From contig JAHREC010000062.1 of assembly GCA_020081605.1 (NCBI GenBank), forward strand, positions 248,001 through 312,000: 64,000 nucleotides of DNA. The letters run 5' to 3'. A program made the position numbers and the translations under genes. Shown in pieces: positions 10,599 through 22,068 of the stretch. Within the stretch, counting starts at the first letter, position 1. The number at the start of each line of letters is the position of its first letter. Below the pieces are notes generated by a model, which saw nothing but the letters and a program-made list of their open reading frames with translations, searched no databases and had not been told where the DNA came from. This DNA is from Albifimbria verrucaria. Lineage: Eukaryota > Ascomycota > Sordariomycetes > Hypocreales > Stachybotryaceae.

Positions 10599-12525
10599 AT
10601 GTCGTTCTTTTCCATTCTCGTCACGTCCCTCATTTTGAGCACTTCTGCTTTAGCCGTTCCTTCAGATTCTTCCGATATCCAGATCCGAGTACTTCCGGAC
10701 TCTCCGTCCAACAGCTACGCCCCGAGCGTTGTCTCATGCCCTCAATCTCGACCAAAGATTCGCACCGCGACCAAGCTGTCGACCGAAGAGGCTGAATGGC
10801 TTCAGCTGCGTCGTAAAGAGATCACTGATCCGCTTGTGGAATTCCTCGATCGGTCATCAATTCCAAATTTCGATGCTCAACGCTTCCGCTCGCAAAATGG
10901 AAATGACAGTTTGGACCTCCCTCGGATTGCTCTCGCTTTTTCCGGGGTGGTTACCGTGCCCTTATGAATGGAGCCGGCTTCATTTCCGCAGCTGATAACC
11001 GATCCCAAGACCTACCAAAGACCGGTGGAATCCAAGGCCTTCTCCAATCAGCGACATATATCGCTGGACTCTCGGGAGGAAACTGGCTTGTTGGTTCTAT
11101 TTACAGCAACAACTTCTCAACTGTGCAAGAAATTCAGTCAAAGGGTTGGAAATTTGACCGGTCAATTTTCAAGGGGCCCAAAGAAAAGGGCATCTCGCTA
11201 CTCAATACAGCCGATTACTGGACCGAAATCGCTACGCAGGTCGCTGCCAAAGCAGAAGGATGGGACACATCACTTACCGACTATTGGGGCCGTGCCCTAA
11301 GTTATCAGCTGGTTGAAGACGAAGAAGGCGGCCCGGCCTATACTTTCTCATCGATCGCCAGAAGCGATCACTTCATGAAAGCTTCAACCCCTTTCCCAAT
11401 TGTTGTGGCCGATGGTAGAGCCCCTGGTGAGAAGGTCGTCAGCATCAATTCGACTGTTTTTGAGTTCAACCCCTTTGAAATGGGGACATGGGACCCCACT
11501 GTTTACGGATTTGCACCTCTTCGGTATATTGGCTCAAACTTCTCTGCGGGTGCCGTGCCGAAAGATGGAAGATGCGTTGAAGGCTTCGATCAAATAGGTT
11601 TTGTTATGGGCACGTCTTCAACGTTGTTTAACCAGTTTCTGCTGCAAAATCTGTCCAGTGTGACAGGAGATCTGCCATCGTTCCTTAACGAGACGCTGTA
11701 TAAGGTACTGGATGCTCTTGATGAGAGTGAAAACGACGTTGCACAATACGCTCCAAACCCGTTTTTGGATTGGCAACCTTCTACCAACCCTGGCGCCAAA
11801 TCTTCTCAGCTCACACTCGTTGATGGTGGTGAAGATTTGCAAAACCTCCCGCTGCATCCTCTCATTCAGCCTATTCGCGCTGTGGATGTGATATTCGCTA
11901 TTGATTCATCTGCGGACACTGCATACAACTGGCCAAACGGCACTGCTCTTCGTGCAACATATGAGCGTTCTCTTTCATCGATAGGCAACGGTACACTCTT
12001 CCCATCGATTCCAGATGCGGAAACTTTTGTCAACCTGGGTTTGAACAAACGGCCTACGTTTTTGGATGCGACGCTTCAAACTTCACGATAAGTAAGGGCC
12101 AAACAGTGCCACCTCTTGTTGTTTACATTCCCAACGCCCCATATGTGGCTGCTTCAAACGTCTCAACATTCGACCCCAAATACCCAACCGAGCAACGCGA
12201 CGCCATCATTATGAACGGTTTCGAAGCGGCCACACAAGGTAATGGCACACTGGACTCTGAATGGCGGACCTGTATGGGCTGTGCCGCCCTATCGCGTACT
12301 CTGCATCGAGCAGGCGAGCCTCTCCCCGATGCTTGTAACAAATGTTTCAGCCGCTACTGTTGGAACGGGACACTGAATCAGCAACATGTTCAAGACTATG
12401 AGCCAACATTCATTATTGGCAATGTAATGCCTGCTAACAGTGCAGAGAAATTGTCCACTATTCAAACTGTTGTTATATCTTTCAGTTCGGCAGTTATTAC
12501 ATCACTAGTTGTTGCACTGGTATAA
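10599..12525 (+). CDS. plb: Secreted, GPI-anchored lysophospholipase (phospholipase B) (two frame breaks)
   Basis: Phospholipase B hydrolyses acyl chains from (lyso)phospholipids at the cell surface. Residues 1-19 are a signal peptide ([19 protein letters not shown]). The catalytic patatin/cPLA2-type parts are present: oxyanion/Arg segment ALAFSGGGYRAL, nucleophile Ser in [14 protein letters not shown] and Asp in [18 protein letters not shown]-terminal hydrophobic tail ([18 protein letters not shown]) after a small-residue site fits a GPI signal. Many NxS/T sequons and paired cysteines (TCMGC, CNKCF) match the family. The reading frame changes twice, at GGGG 10944-10947 and TTTTT 12059-12063; each is healed by one base, giving 642 residues, the usual length. 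No intron is seen. The break at 10944 falls inside the invariant SGGGYRA motif, which argues strongly for a sequence error. Confidence 0.93.
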
Positions 12526-12905
12526 TTAGGTTTGAAAGCTTCTGGAAAAATTTGCACTTCTTAACATTGATTTTTGTTTCACGATATAGGATCGCTCCTC
12601 TGCCAGGACATAGTGCATGCGACCAGCGTTGGATAATAGACTACGCAAATGAGCAGCTCCTAATGTTTCCTTTGTTCCCGGAGCATCAGATGTCTCCAAT
12701 AGATAAATGTACAGTTTTTGTATTCCCAGGAACTTGCGTATGCGTCAGCAAACCTCAGACCTATCCAGAAATATTCTCGACGCCAAGAAAAGGGCGCTCA
12801 TAGATTCAACATCCTATTTTGAAAGCCAGTTAGCTTCTTCAGAGTAGTGAGAATCAGGCCACCCGCTGTGATTGTGGCTATACCCAAACATCTTGTATCA
12901 AGGTT

Positions 12906-12972
12906 CTACCTTGTATCTCATTGAATGTGAGAAGACTGCAATTAGGTATCGGAAATAGACCTGAATGGATTG
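12906..12972 (+). repeat. Dispersed degenerate repeat, copy B
   Basis: The core GTATCTCATTGAATGT followed by TAGGTATCGGAAATAGA resembles copy A (8992-9060) across about 65 bp. It shares the exact 16-mer core start with copy C (18297-18345). Confidence 0.45.
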
Positions 12973-13323
12973 GAAGACTTTGTAATCCAATTCACGTCCT
13001 TATAAATGCTATTGTAATTGGACATACCTACGTCGTTAAATATTTAGTGAGCATGTGAGAATTTGTCATGCGGGCACTAATTCTAGTCTCCGTCATGGTC
13101 TTCCAAAGTCAATTGTGTGAAAATTCGGCTCTTCTCGGCTCTAAGACACTAGCCAACACGCTAGATCGGCCGAGGAGCTAGTGAAATTTCGATCGACCAG
13201 AACTTGGTGGAAAGGTGATGTTCTTGACCTTGAAGCTGGGTCCTCGTCTACCTGGCCACGATTGTGTCGAGCTGAAGGCCCCAGGACGTCAGTACATGTT
13301 GTGATTTCCGGAAGAGAAGGGGA

Positions 13324-13373
13324 TTTTTTTTTCCTTTGTCTTTTATTTTATTTTATTTATTTATTTATTTATA
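13324..13373 (+). repeat. T/TTTA simple-sequence tract
   Basis: A run of nine T residues, then TTTTA and TTTA units to about 13373. It is low-complexity intergenic DNA. Confidence 0.85.
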
Positions 13374-13888
13374 TCTTTTGGCTTTCCATTGCGACATTTA
13401 TTACCAGCTTTAATGCCCATACTTTCATCTTGGGGAGATTTTAATATTAAATATCGGCGCCTTTCCACGCTTTCAACTAAATTCTATCCATGTAGGATAT
13501 CTCTAACCATCTTCCCTGCTACGTAAGAGATAGTAGCTGCCCTTGTTGAAAATGATGATCATATCTCAATTCAGTAGTTGGATCATTCGAGTTCTCTACT
13601 CTTACAATAACTTGACAAGCTGGCAACCTAGCAATGTCGATAGAAATGTAAACGATGCCTTAAACTTGAATTACGTCGTAATAGTTGAAGCGACGTACTT
13701 GCTATTGAAAAATGGGCGACGTCACCATAGTACAAGATCGTGACCAATTCCGACGCGGAATAAATCTAAAGACCGCAAGTGCAAGTTTTGGAGATCCAAG
13801 GAGCCCGAATCACCGAAATAGTGTCAAATTCTGATCGTATTTGTTCTACGCTGCCATTTTCGGATCACTTTGTCTACCACCTCTCGGC

Positions 13889-13896
13889 TATAAATA
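13889..13896 (+). promoter_or_regulatory. TATA box of the MDR oxidoreductase gene
   Basis: TATAAATA lies 133 bp upstream of the ATG at 14022 on the coding strand. Confidence 0.45.
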
Positions 13897-14021
13897 CGTC
13901 TAGGAGTGCACCTTCGAATACTGACAAAAACTTCCCACACCACATTCCCAGAACTACCACGGGCGAAAGACCTTCGGAACATCAAAGCTATCTCCAGAAC
14001 CCCAGCTACATCTTGGCAATC

Positions 14022-15136
14022 ATGTCTTTACCAACAACCACGAACGCCTGGACTGTGACGGCCATACACGAAGATAGCTTTGCAGGCGTTGTGTTGAAGC
14101 AAGGTGTACCCATCCCACATCTAGGCCAATACGATGTCCTGGTGCAAATTGAAGCCGTCTCACTAAACTACCGTGATCTTGCAATTCCAAGGGTAGTTCA
14201 TTGGATCTGATGTTCATATTCCAGACTAGATACTAACTTTCTTATCAGGGGCTTTATCCTTTCGCCATGAAACTTCCAGTCGTTGCAGGCTCCGATGGTG
14301 CAGGCGTTGTTCTAGCCATTGGCACAAAGGTCAATGAGTTCTCTGTAGGCGACAAAGTTTGCACGCTGTTCAATGAGAAGCACCAACAGAATCCTATCAC
14401 CCCTGAGGCTGTTGGTAGCGGCTTGGGTGGCGCTCTGGATGGGACCCTACGCCGCTATGGAGTCTTCCCTCAACACGGGCTTGTACACGCCCCAACATCA
14501 TTGTGTCCCACTGAGGCCAGCACACTTACTTGTGCTCCGCTTACTGCATGGAACGCATTGTACGGCATTCGCTCTCAGGCTGTCAAACCGGGCGATTGGG
14601 TTCTGACGCAGGGCACCGGTGGAGTTAGCCTAAGTGCTATTCAGTTCGCAGTTGCGGCCGGTGCTACCGTTGTGGCAACCACCTCCTCAGACGACAAGGC
14701 CAATATTCTCAAACAGCTTGGAGCTTCCCACGTTATTAACTACCAGAACACACCTAATTGGGGTGAGGCAGCTCGTCATTTAACACCTGGCGGCCGCGGA
14801 TTTGACCAAATCCTAGAGATTGGCGGAGCCGCTTCCATTGCCCAGTCTCTCAAAGCCATCAGGCTGGAGGGAATCATTACCATTATTGGCTTCCTGACAC
14901 CTTCCAACAGCAGCGGCCAACCTCTGCTGATGGATGCTTTGAACCACATTTGCACTGTGCGAGGCATCTTTGTCGGTAGCCGTGAGCAGTTCGTTGAAAT
15001 GAACCACGCAATTGACTCGAAGAAGATACGTCCCCTGGTTGACTCAAAAATATTCGACTTTGAAGATCTTAGGGCAGCCTACACGTATCAGTGGGAGCGG
15101 AAAAATATTGGCAAAGTCGTTATCAAACTCAATTAA
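14022..15136 (+). CDS. Medium-chain dehydrogenase/reductase (zinc-less, quinone-oxidoreductase-like)
   Basis: An MDR-superfamily NAD(P)H-dependent oxidoreductase, probably cytosolic, acting on an unknown ketone, quinone or enone. Two exons are separated by a 56-bp intron (14193-14248) with GT...AG ends and a perfect TACTAAC branch point. The start at MSLPTTTNAW gives the usual N terminus. The GroES-like domain includes LVQIEAVSLNYRDL and VVAGSDGAGVV. The Rossmann domain has VLTQGTGGVSLSAIQFAVAAG and ends in the family-typical GKVVIKL. No catalytic Cys/His zinc set or structural four-Cys lobe is visible, so it belongs to the zinc-independent branch. It is 352 residues, complete and free of frame breaks. 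It converges on the regulator gene ending at 15385, 248 bp away. Confidence 0.9.
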
Positions 15137-15384
15137 TTCTCTGTCTTCTAAGGCATACAAGAGACTACCTCGTTATGTAGCATTAGCTGCAATTTTGCAA
15201 CAGAATTAGGCCATTCTGTAGTTGCAAGAGAATTGAACTTGAATCAAGAACTGTTACGTGACAGACCCAAACGAAAAAAAATAGATTGAGTATATGATAT
15301 CAACGAGATGATTTGAATGTTTATCTCCTCTTGGAGAAGTTCCACCACAACTTAGATAGTGCATGAATTAGGCCCGAGCCATTA

Positions 15385-18095
15385 CTAAAGAAGCAGGGAA
15401 GCGTCGAATATTCTCTGTGAACTACCGTCACCAATGTCATTTACGAGTTGTTCCAAGCTCAAAGAGTCTGGAATTAGGCCCAGATCAATATTAAGCCATC
15501 CTTCTTCGCCTTCTCTCCATAACTCAGGAATTTCGATATTAGGATCCCCGCATTTCCCGTGATCAGCAGACATTCCACTAATATTTTCGAGCTTCTTCAC
15601 GAAATAACCACATAGGCTTGCGTAAAATCGTGCAACGGCTGTTGAGGGCAACTGCTGGGCAATACCATCCATATACTCGGTGACAGCTCGGGCTTTTAAC
15701 ACAAGGTTGCCGACGTCCTCTGGCGATATGAAATTTCTTTTGATCACCTATAGTTGAAAGAAAGCGTTAGTACCAATGAGTTTATATTGACTGGTCAAAT
15801 CACAAATGATGGAGTATGAAGACCATATTGGCATAGGCTAGTATTCGACATGTACTGCTCGCAAGGATACTTGCCTGAAGTATTTCCACAATTGCATGGC
15901 CAATCATGATGAATTGGTTATTGTGTATCCCAAGCTTTAATTCTTGCAGCAGCCCGTTTGTCAGTATTGTGTCGAGCACTTGGGTAGCTACGGTTACTGC
16001 CTTCCGACAGACAGCCAAGAGCTCTGCGGAGTCAGAAGTTCGACCAAACGCGAGAATGTCTTGCATGGCTTGAGCGTTCAGTACCAAGATACTGTGGTCC
16101 ATATAGAATGCAAGTAGCGGCAGGTACGCGCTGGATGGCAAAGAATCAGGTGCACATCTGACGTTCCGCACGTGCTCCAGCGTATTAACCCATTCATTTT
16201 GCCATTCGTAGACTGATGGTAGTGTCTTGGGTATTCCTTTGTATCGCTCAAATGCTTCCAGCTATACCAGTTAGTTGAATACGTAGTTGAACTGCCATAG
16301 CACGTCGTAACATACCATTATTCCTCTTGACTCAACAATACCACTAATCATTCGGTCTTGGTTCGTCGTCATGGGTTTCTGCCACCATTGGAATGATCCC
16401 TTTGGCATTTCATCCCAAAAACACAAGGCCGACGTCCTGTCACGATGCTAAAGCTTTTATCAGCGATAAACATGTAAAGCCACGTTCTCTCTAAGTTTCG
16501 ACGAGTTCGTTCCCTCAGTTCAACGCTCACATCCGGAACTATTGAATTAACGTGTTCTGAAATACACTCGGGGTTGTGGATTCCAATTTCTCGTGAGAGT
16601 TGTACAGCCTACAATATGCCATTCCATATTAGCATAGAGTTCTGACTTACTCTATCCGTTTCTTGCTCACATAAGTCAAGTGCAGCCAGTAAGGATCTTC
16701 TGATCTCTTATTGCGAATTGGAGCCCAGTATTGTAATAAGATTATTGCCTGTATGGTCTCCGGAGACCTGACAGAGACTGCAATGGACCATCGCATGCTC
16801 CCTTCCGCCAAGGAGAGTAATGCAGAATATATGACTCTATCTCGAGGCCGCGATGAAAGCGCGCAACCAAGAGCACAAATCGCAGAGAATAGTGTAAATG
16901 ATACCGAGTAAACATATTCGGGAGTGTGCAAGATCGGGTCTAATAGACCTAGTATGGGGTTACGGATGGTGAAAAACCTGACGCGTGAATTGGAGTTAAT
17001 TAAATCATGACACAAATCCTTAACGACGCATCTCGGCAGCTTGGACCTACAAATTGAAGAAGTAATATGCATCATCCTTGTCAATGAGTCGGACTGCGAT
17101 GGGGTCGCAGGCTGATGGTTCAAGTTTGAATATGCTTTCGACTGGTTGCGCAGCTAGCACTTGCCAATCTGTTTGTAAAGATGTTTGGGGAGCTATTTTA
17201 GATGGTCAATTGGGTTCAGTTCCTCCATTTGACCAAGTATTCTTGGTAGATTTCTCACCGAAATACCCCACGAGGCATCGATCAATAGGACTGAAACCGT
17301 TGTGTTGCCCATCAGAAGGAAAGGTATGAGTGGCTGCTGCGTCCGAATGCTGTCCGCGTCTATGCTAACTGATTCCACAGCCTTTGCAAGTATGTTGAGT
17401 GGTGAGATTATGAATGGTTGCTCTTTTGGTTCAGTAGAATGGGTGCAGTCGGTATGGCATGGCCTATCTGGCAGAGCCGCAGCTTGGTGAATTGAGACTG
17501 TGGGATTGTCCGGTGTATTGAGGCTCATAGATTCTGTAACCGCATTCGAAGAGGTAGAGATAGCAGCTGAGTCAAGAATTGCCTGGATAACCTGATCCCG
17601 AACAACGCTTTCACTGATCCGTAATAGCAGCTTCTCGACTGTGTCTGGTTTACTACAACAATGTAAGCAGAAGAGACCGAAACATCACGAATCTCACAAG
17701 AGATTTGCTTTATTATCACCACCTACTTGGAGCTCCCAGGCTTTCGGCCACGGTGAGAGGCAGACGGGTAAGTGCACTGTCTACTTTGGGAGACGCATCG
17801 AGTACTTTGTAATGAACACATTAGCAGGTGGCTGGTAAGTCCATGTTGAGAATACAAACCAAGGCATTATACGATCGCACTTTTGCCTCGCGGAGCGACA
17901 AGGAAAGCAAGCTGTACGATAATGGTTTGCGCCCGAGCTCTCATCGTGACCATGACGAGAGACCCCAGGACCAGCCTGCTGCTGAGGTAGATCCCGGTCC
18001 GCCTGAAGCTCCACTCCTGGAGGAGCCGGCTTTTGCCGCTTCCGCTCTGGAAGCTTGCTTGTCGACATTGAAGGATTCAATCGACCCTTGATCAA
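15385..18095 (-). CDS. Zn2Cys6 fungal transcription factor (multi-exon, about three frame breaks)
   Basis: A nuclear DNA-binding regulator. The zinc cluster near residues 62-95 reads ACFPCRSARQKCDR then IMPCTRCVSQSRQCTYPS, spacing C-x2-C-x6-C-x5-C-x2-C-x6-C, and is assembled across an intron at 17805-17859. A basic RGRKPGSSK linker and a coil (DTVEKLLLRISESVV) follow, then the fungal regulatory middle region with ILHTPEYVYSVSFTLFS and ALSSRPRDRVIYSALL. Further introns that keep frame are 17653-17726, 17193-17258, 16978-17050, 16609-16670, 16262-16315 and about 15748-15803. Frame corrections of one base are needed near 17330, at CC 16436-16437 and at the last splice junction. With them the product is about 757 residues. 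The start could instead be the Met at 18068. It lies between the MDR gene and an MFS transporter gene, a layout seen for pathway regulators; its targets are unknown. Confidence 0.8.
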
Positions 18096-19044
18096 GATTG
18101 AAGACGTGCGAAATGGCGCAGCTGCATCTAGGCTCTGACCTTTGAGAACTCTGATTAGGATACTTGGCTACGTACACTTGCGGGCAAAGTTACGGGCTTT
18201 AGATCTAGTCGCCGTGAATCGACAAAGCACGCGCCACAAGACGCCAGTTTGTGTGGCGCAGCTTTTATGCATTTCTCTAGGTGTGCATCATCTGCATACC
18301 GTATCTCATTGAATGTCCGAAGCTGCATGAAACATAGGTCATGAAGAAGTTAACCAATTAGAATATTGAAACCAGATGTTTAAAGATTGAGACAAAATAG
18401 CTCGTAGCAAATATACTAGTATTATCAATTGCTATAACTACGACCAGATTTGGGAGACATCTCCAGAAAACGTCATGTTGACCAAGGGGCCAGCTATGTT
18501 TTCTGCATGGGCGTGCACAACGGTGGTTACTTCCTGTAACATGGTGAATGCCTGCATGCTAAATGTCTGTTTTCTCTTTGTTTATAGAGGAACTCGATTC
18601 TGGATCAGTCTGATATGGTAAGGCAACGAGAGCATTCATTTTCCGCATCTGAACCATCAGCAGCTCTGGACCTAGTGTTTATTCCACCTAGTCAACCCTC
18701 CTTTTCGATACGCATGTATGAAAAAGGTTAGTAACAGTAATCATCATTCCAATTATCAAACTCTGTCTGATGAAACAAAAGCATTGCTGTCTCCGCTAAA
18801 CGGTCATACCTTATCAGAAACTGGGTAACATCGTCTCCCATAGTACCACATGATCCACCTCACACGTCTTGGCTCTGGTTGAGACAATTGTGGGGTTCAA
18901 TGGTGCAATCTGTACCCAAGCCCAACACAAATGGTTGAGCTCTTGCAATAAACAAATACCGTTTGGTCACAAAATTGTCATAAGATACGTTGCAGCCACA
19001 CCAACTTCACTCACATTGGCGCACATCGAATCACCATCGCAGAA
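18096..19044. other. Intergenic between divergent regulator and MFS genes
   Basis: About 950 bp that must contain promoters of the minus-strand regulator and the plus-strand transporter. It includes the third copy of the dispersed repeat (18297-18345). No coding evidence is seen. Confidence 0.45.
18297..18345 (+). repeat. Dispersed degenerate repeat, copy C (short)
   Basis: GTATCTCATTGAATGT at the start is identical to copy B, followed by partly matching CGAAGCTGCAT and ATAGGTCATG. It is shorter and more degenerate than copies A and B. Confidence 0.4.
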
Positions 19045-20538
19045 ATGGCTGGAGAAGACGAATATAGATCTGCACCTATCGTTTTAACGAGCCAAGCTCC
19101 TTTGGTTGCTCAGGATCAAGCCAACATACGATGCGAAAATTCTTGGATCAAGTTGATGACCAGACTTAAATGGTACCCGGCAAATATGCCGCCGAATGAA
19201 AAGCATCTCGTACTTAAGCTAGATCTTATGATTTTGGTTTACGGATGCCTCTGCTTCTTCACCAAATACCTCTCCCAAGCCGCTCTTACCAATGCCTATG
19301 TAACGTATGCAGTTTTTGCACTGAACTAGCCTCAAGTCTAACCCGATTGTTTAGGGGTATGAAAGAAGAGTTACAAATGTTTGGTAATGAGCTAAACTAC
19401 GCCATTATCACTTTCTGGAGCTCCTACTGCGTCTTCATGATCCCAGCTTGTTACTACCTAACCAGGTTTCCAGTCAACATCATCCTTCCTTTATGTGAGT
19501 TGGGCTGGGGCCTTGCTACGTTTGGGCTGGCTTGGGCACAGAATGTGCAGACGGTGTACGCTATGCGTTTCTTTGTCGGCCTTTTCGAAGCATGTTCATT
19601 TACTGGTGTCATATACGTAATTGGCTCATGGATGCGAAAAGAAGAAATCGCACGGCGAATTGCTCTCTTCTACGCCGCCGCGCCCATGGGGACCATGTTT
19701 GCTGGATACCTTCAGACCGCTGCTTATCATGGATTACGTGGGGTTGGCGGCCTTTCAGGCTGGAGATGGCTCTTCATCGTCGACGCTATCATCACTATCC
19801 CAATCTCATTCTTAGGATTCTTTGTCTTCCCAGACGTACCACATCGGTCAAAACCTAGATTTTTGACGACAGAAGAGCACAAATTAGCTTGCGCCCGTAT
19901 CGAGGAGAAACAGCACCTGCGGGTCTCAAAATCTCCGCAGTATCTTTGCCCGGGTATTTTCTCGTTGGCATCTTTACCTCTTCGTTTCGCTATGGTCTAT
20001 TGGCAATCAGAATAATCAGATACCTGGAGCGCCGTTCAACCTATATCTCAAAGCTAATTCTAGCATATATACAGTCACGCAAATCAACACTTTGCCTACC
20101 ATAGCTACAGCTATCTCAATCATAACGGCGTTTGTGACATGTACTGTCGCAGACAAAGTCGGCCGCTTCTGGCCACTTCTTTTGGCAGTCACTCTTCCAA
20201 CCATAATCTCTCATGGGCTGTTAGTAGCATGGGAGGTTGGCGAAACAGGACGTGTGGCAGCCTTTACCATATCCGGATTTCAAGGGGCTTTATTTCCTCT
20301 CAGCATGTCTTGGGCAACCATCGCTATGGCGAATGATGCGGAGGAAAGGGCTATAGTAACGGCAAGCATGAATGCAATCGGACAAGCTATTGTTGCCTGG
20401 AGCCAGCTCTTACAGTTCCCAGCTGTAGATGCACCAAGATTCAATGTTGGCTTTTTGAGTGGCTTGATCACATCAGTCCTGCAGCTTTTTATCATCTTAC
20501 TCGTTTTTATCTTGACCATAAGGAGAAAAGTCTACTAG
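19045..20538 (+). CDS. MFS transporter, Dal5-type anion:cation symporter family (two frame breaks)
   Basis: A 12-helix plasma-membrane permease of the fungal allantoate/vitamin/pantothenate (Dal5-like) group; it would import a small organic anion or vitamin with protons. A 50-bp intron (19305-19354, branch CTAACCC) sits after the first helix segment (LDLMILVYGCLCFFTKYL). Later hallmarks are YAIITFWSSYC, MRFFVGLFEACSF and the GSWMRKEEIARR loop between helices 4 and 5. The C-terminal half includes FPLSMSWATIAMANDAEERAI. Breaks lie at GG 19904-19905 and CC 19935-19936 in the central cytoplasmic loop. One base at each gives a continuous 481-residue protein, somewhat shorter than the usual 490-550. 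The substrate cannot be read from sequence. Confidence 0.88.
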
Positions 20539-22068
20539 CCAACAGACCTTTGGACAGTGTTGGCGTAAATCATGGTAAGGAGGAGAAGGAGCCATAGCAG
20601 ATTGCGTGAACTTGGCGCCAAATAGCGAATAACGTTCTAAATAGTAACATTAAACTGCTAAGCCATATTCGATTTGACCACGTATACCTTATTGTGCACA
20701 TTATGCCACTAGGGTGCGATAGAATACATTTTTATTGCTATAAAGATCCTATAAATATGTACATACTATTTATTTGTACGGGTCAGAAAGAGGAGACCTA
20801 TGCTATGCATTGTGAGCTGGCGTGTTTCCAGACGAAGTTAGACACTTGTGGCCGAATGTCATGGATGTAGACATCTACCTACTCAACGTATGGGACTGAA
20901 GGCCACAGAAGTGAATAAGAACAAGTCTGTTTCTCACACATTGCAATTTAATTAGTCCATGTCTTAGGATTATTCGGTTAGGAAACTTTCCACTCCAGCT
21001 TCGAAGTTGTGAGAGGCACATAGATGTTCGTAATTTTATTACTTGACAAATCCTAATTGCCCACTTTCACTTTACAAGTTCTAATGCTGAGTTAGATAAA
21101 GTCGTGGAGTTCCCATCATTCAACTATGATAAATAGCCAATTAAGCCCAGCCACTCACGTTCTTGTCACGTATCATTCATTATAACTACTCTGTTCGCAA
21201 TGCATCCTGCATCTCGTTCTGGTTAGATGTTATTGCTTTCGTTTCTGAAGCATGGTTTGGAGCTTTGCCTCACTATCAGTGGCTACGTAGAATCAGCACC
21301 AATTTCACCATCGCGCGAATCTAGTAACACACCGTCAAGAGCACGGCTATGCTTGCAAGACTAAGTCCTAAGTTAGATGCTGGAAAACCAGACACTCTAG
21401 ATTTGCTTCAACACATCGGTATTTAAAGTCAACCACAAAGATTTATCAACTAATAAAAACATTCGTCAATCATTGTCACGTTCACTAAACATATCCCCCT
21501 GCTGTGTCTTTAAACAACGAGATATTTAGCTCTATAATATATACTAGTGTATTACAAACGTGTCATCATGGTACTAAAATATCTCATTTCGCAGAAGGTG
21601 GTATCCAACATCAGCCCACCCCGCAAGATTCGTTAGACAGAAATGTACACGTAATTTTTATGCTTTCCGCCCAATCTACTCATTGTTGGAAACAAATGCC
21701 GATGCCGGGGCAGGCAATAGTAAAGGGACTGACGATCTTGGCCATTCTAAGCTTAGTGAGATGGACAGATGCAAGCAAATGTATAGTAGCCCGCAATATG
21801 AAATGGTGGGTATGCTTATATTATCAGATTGATAAGATCAAAATGATCTGCATGTTCTCCACCAACAGGCTTCAACACCAATTGCCAGCAGCTTGCCGGG
21901 TCCTACCTACGTAATGACAATCATTTGAGGGAATTATGAGGGGTTGCTGTCAGTAAAGAAGCTAACATGATACAGAAGTTGATAAATATCCCCTCCCAGG
22001 TTCCGCCTCGGATGGCAGAGAACAGTTCAAGCACCTTCATTCCTATTTGTCTTCCTAACATACCCATA
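20539..22068. other. Intergenic, no supported gene
   Basis: About 1.5 kb, AT-rich. An open stretch at 21504-21914 (136 codons) has odd composition and no domain signal, so I do not call it a gene. The right end must hold the O-methyltransferase promoter. Confidence 0.45.

Larger units (their letters stand above)
12526..13888. other. Intergenic with repeat copy and T-rich tract
   Basis: About 1.4 kb between the lysophospholipase stop and the promoter of the next gene. It holds one copy of the dispersed repeat (12906-12972) and a TTTA-rich tract (13324-13373). Short open stretches here show no protein features. Confidence 0.5.

Noticed and set aside
16711..17490. Plus-strand open stretches opposite the first regulator
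   Set aside because: The minus strand gives conserved zinc-cluster regulator sequence with in-frame introns; the plus strand has none.
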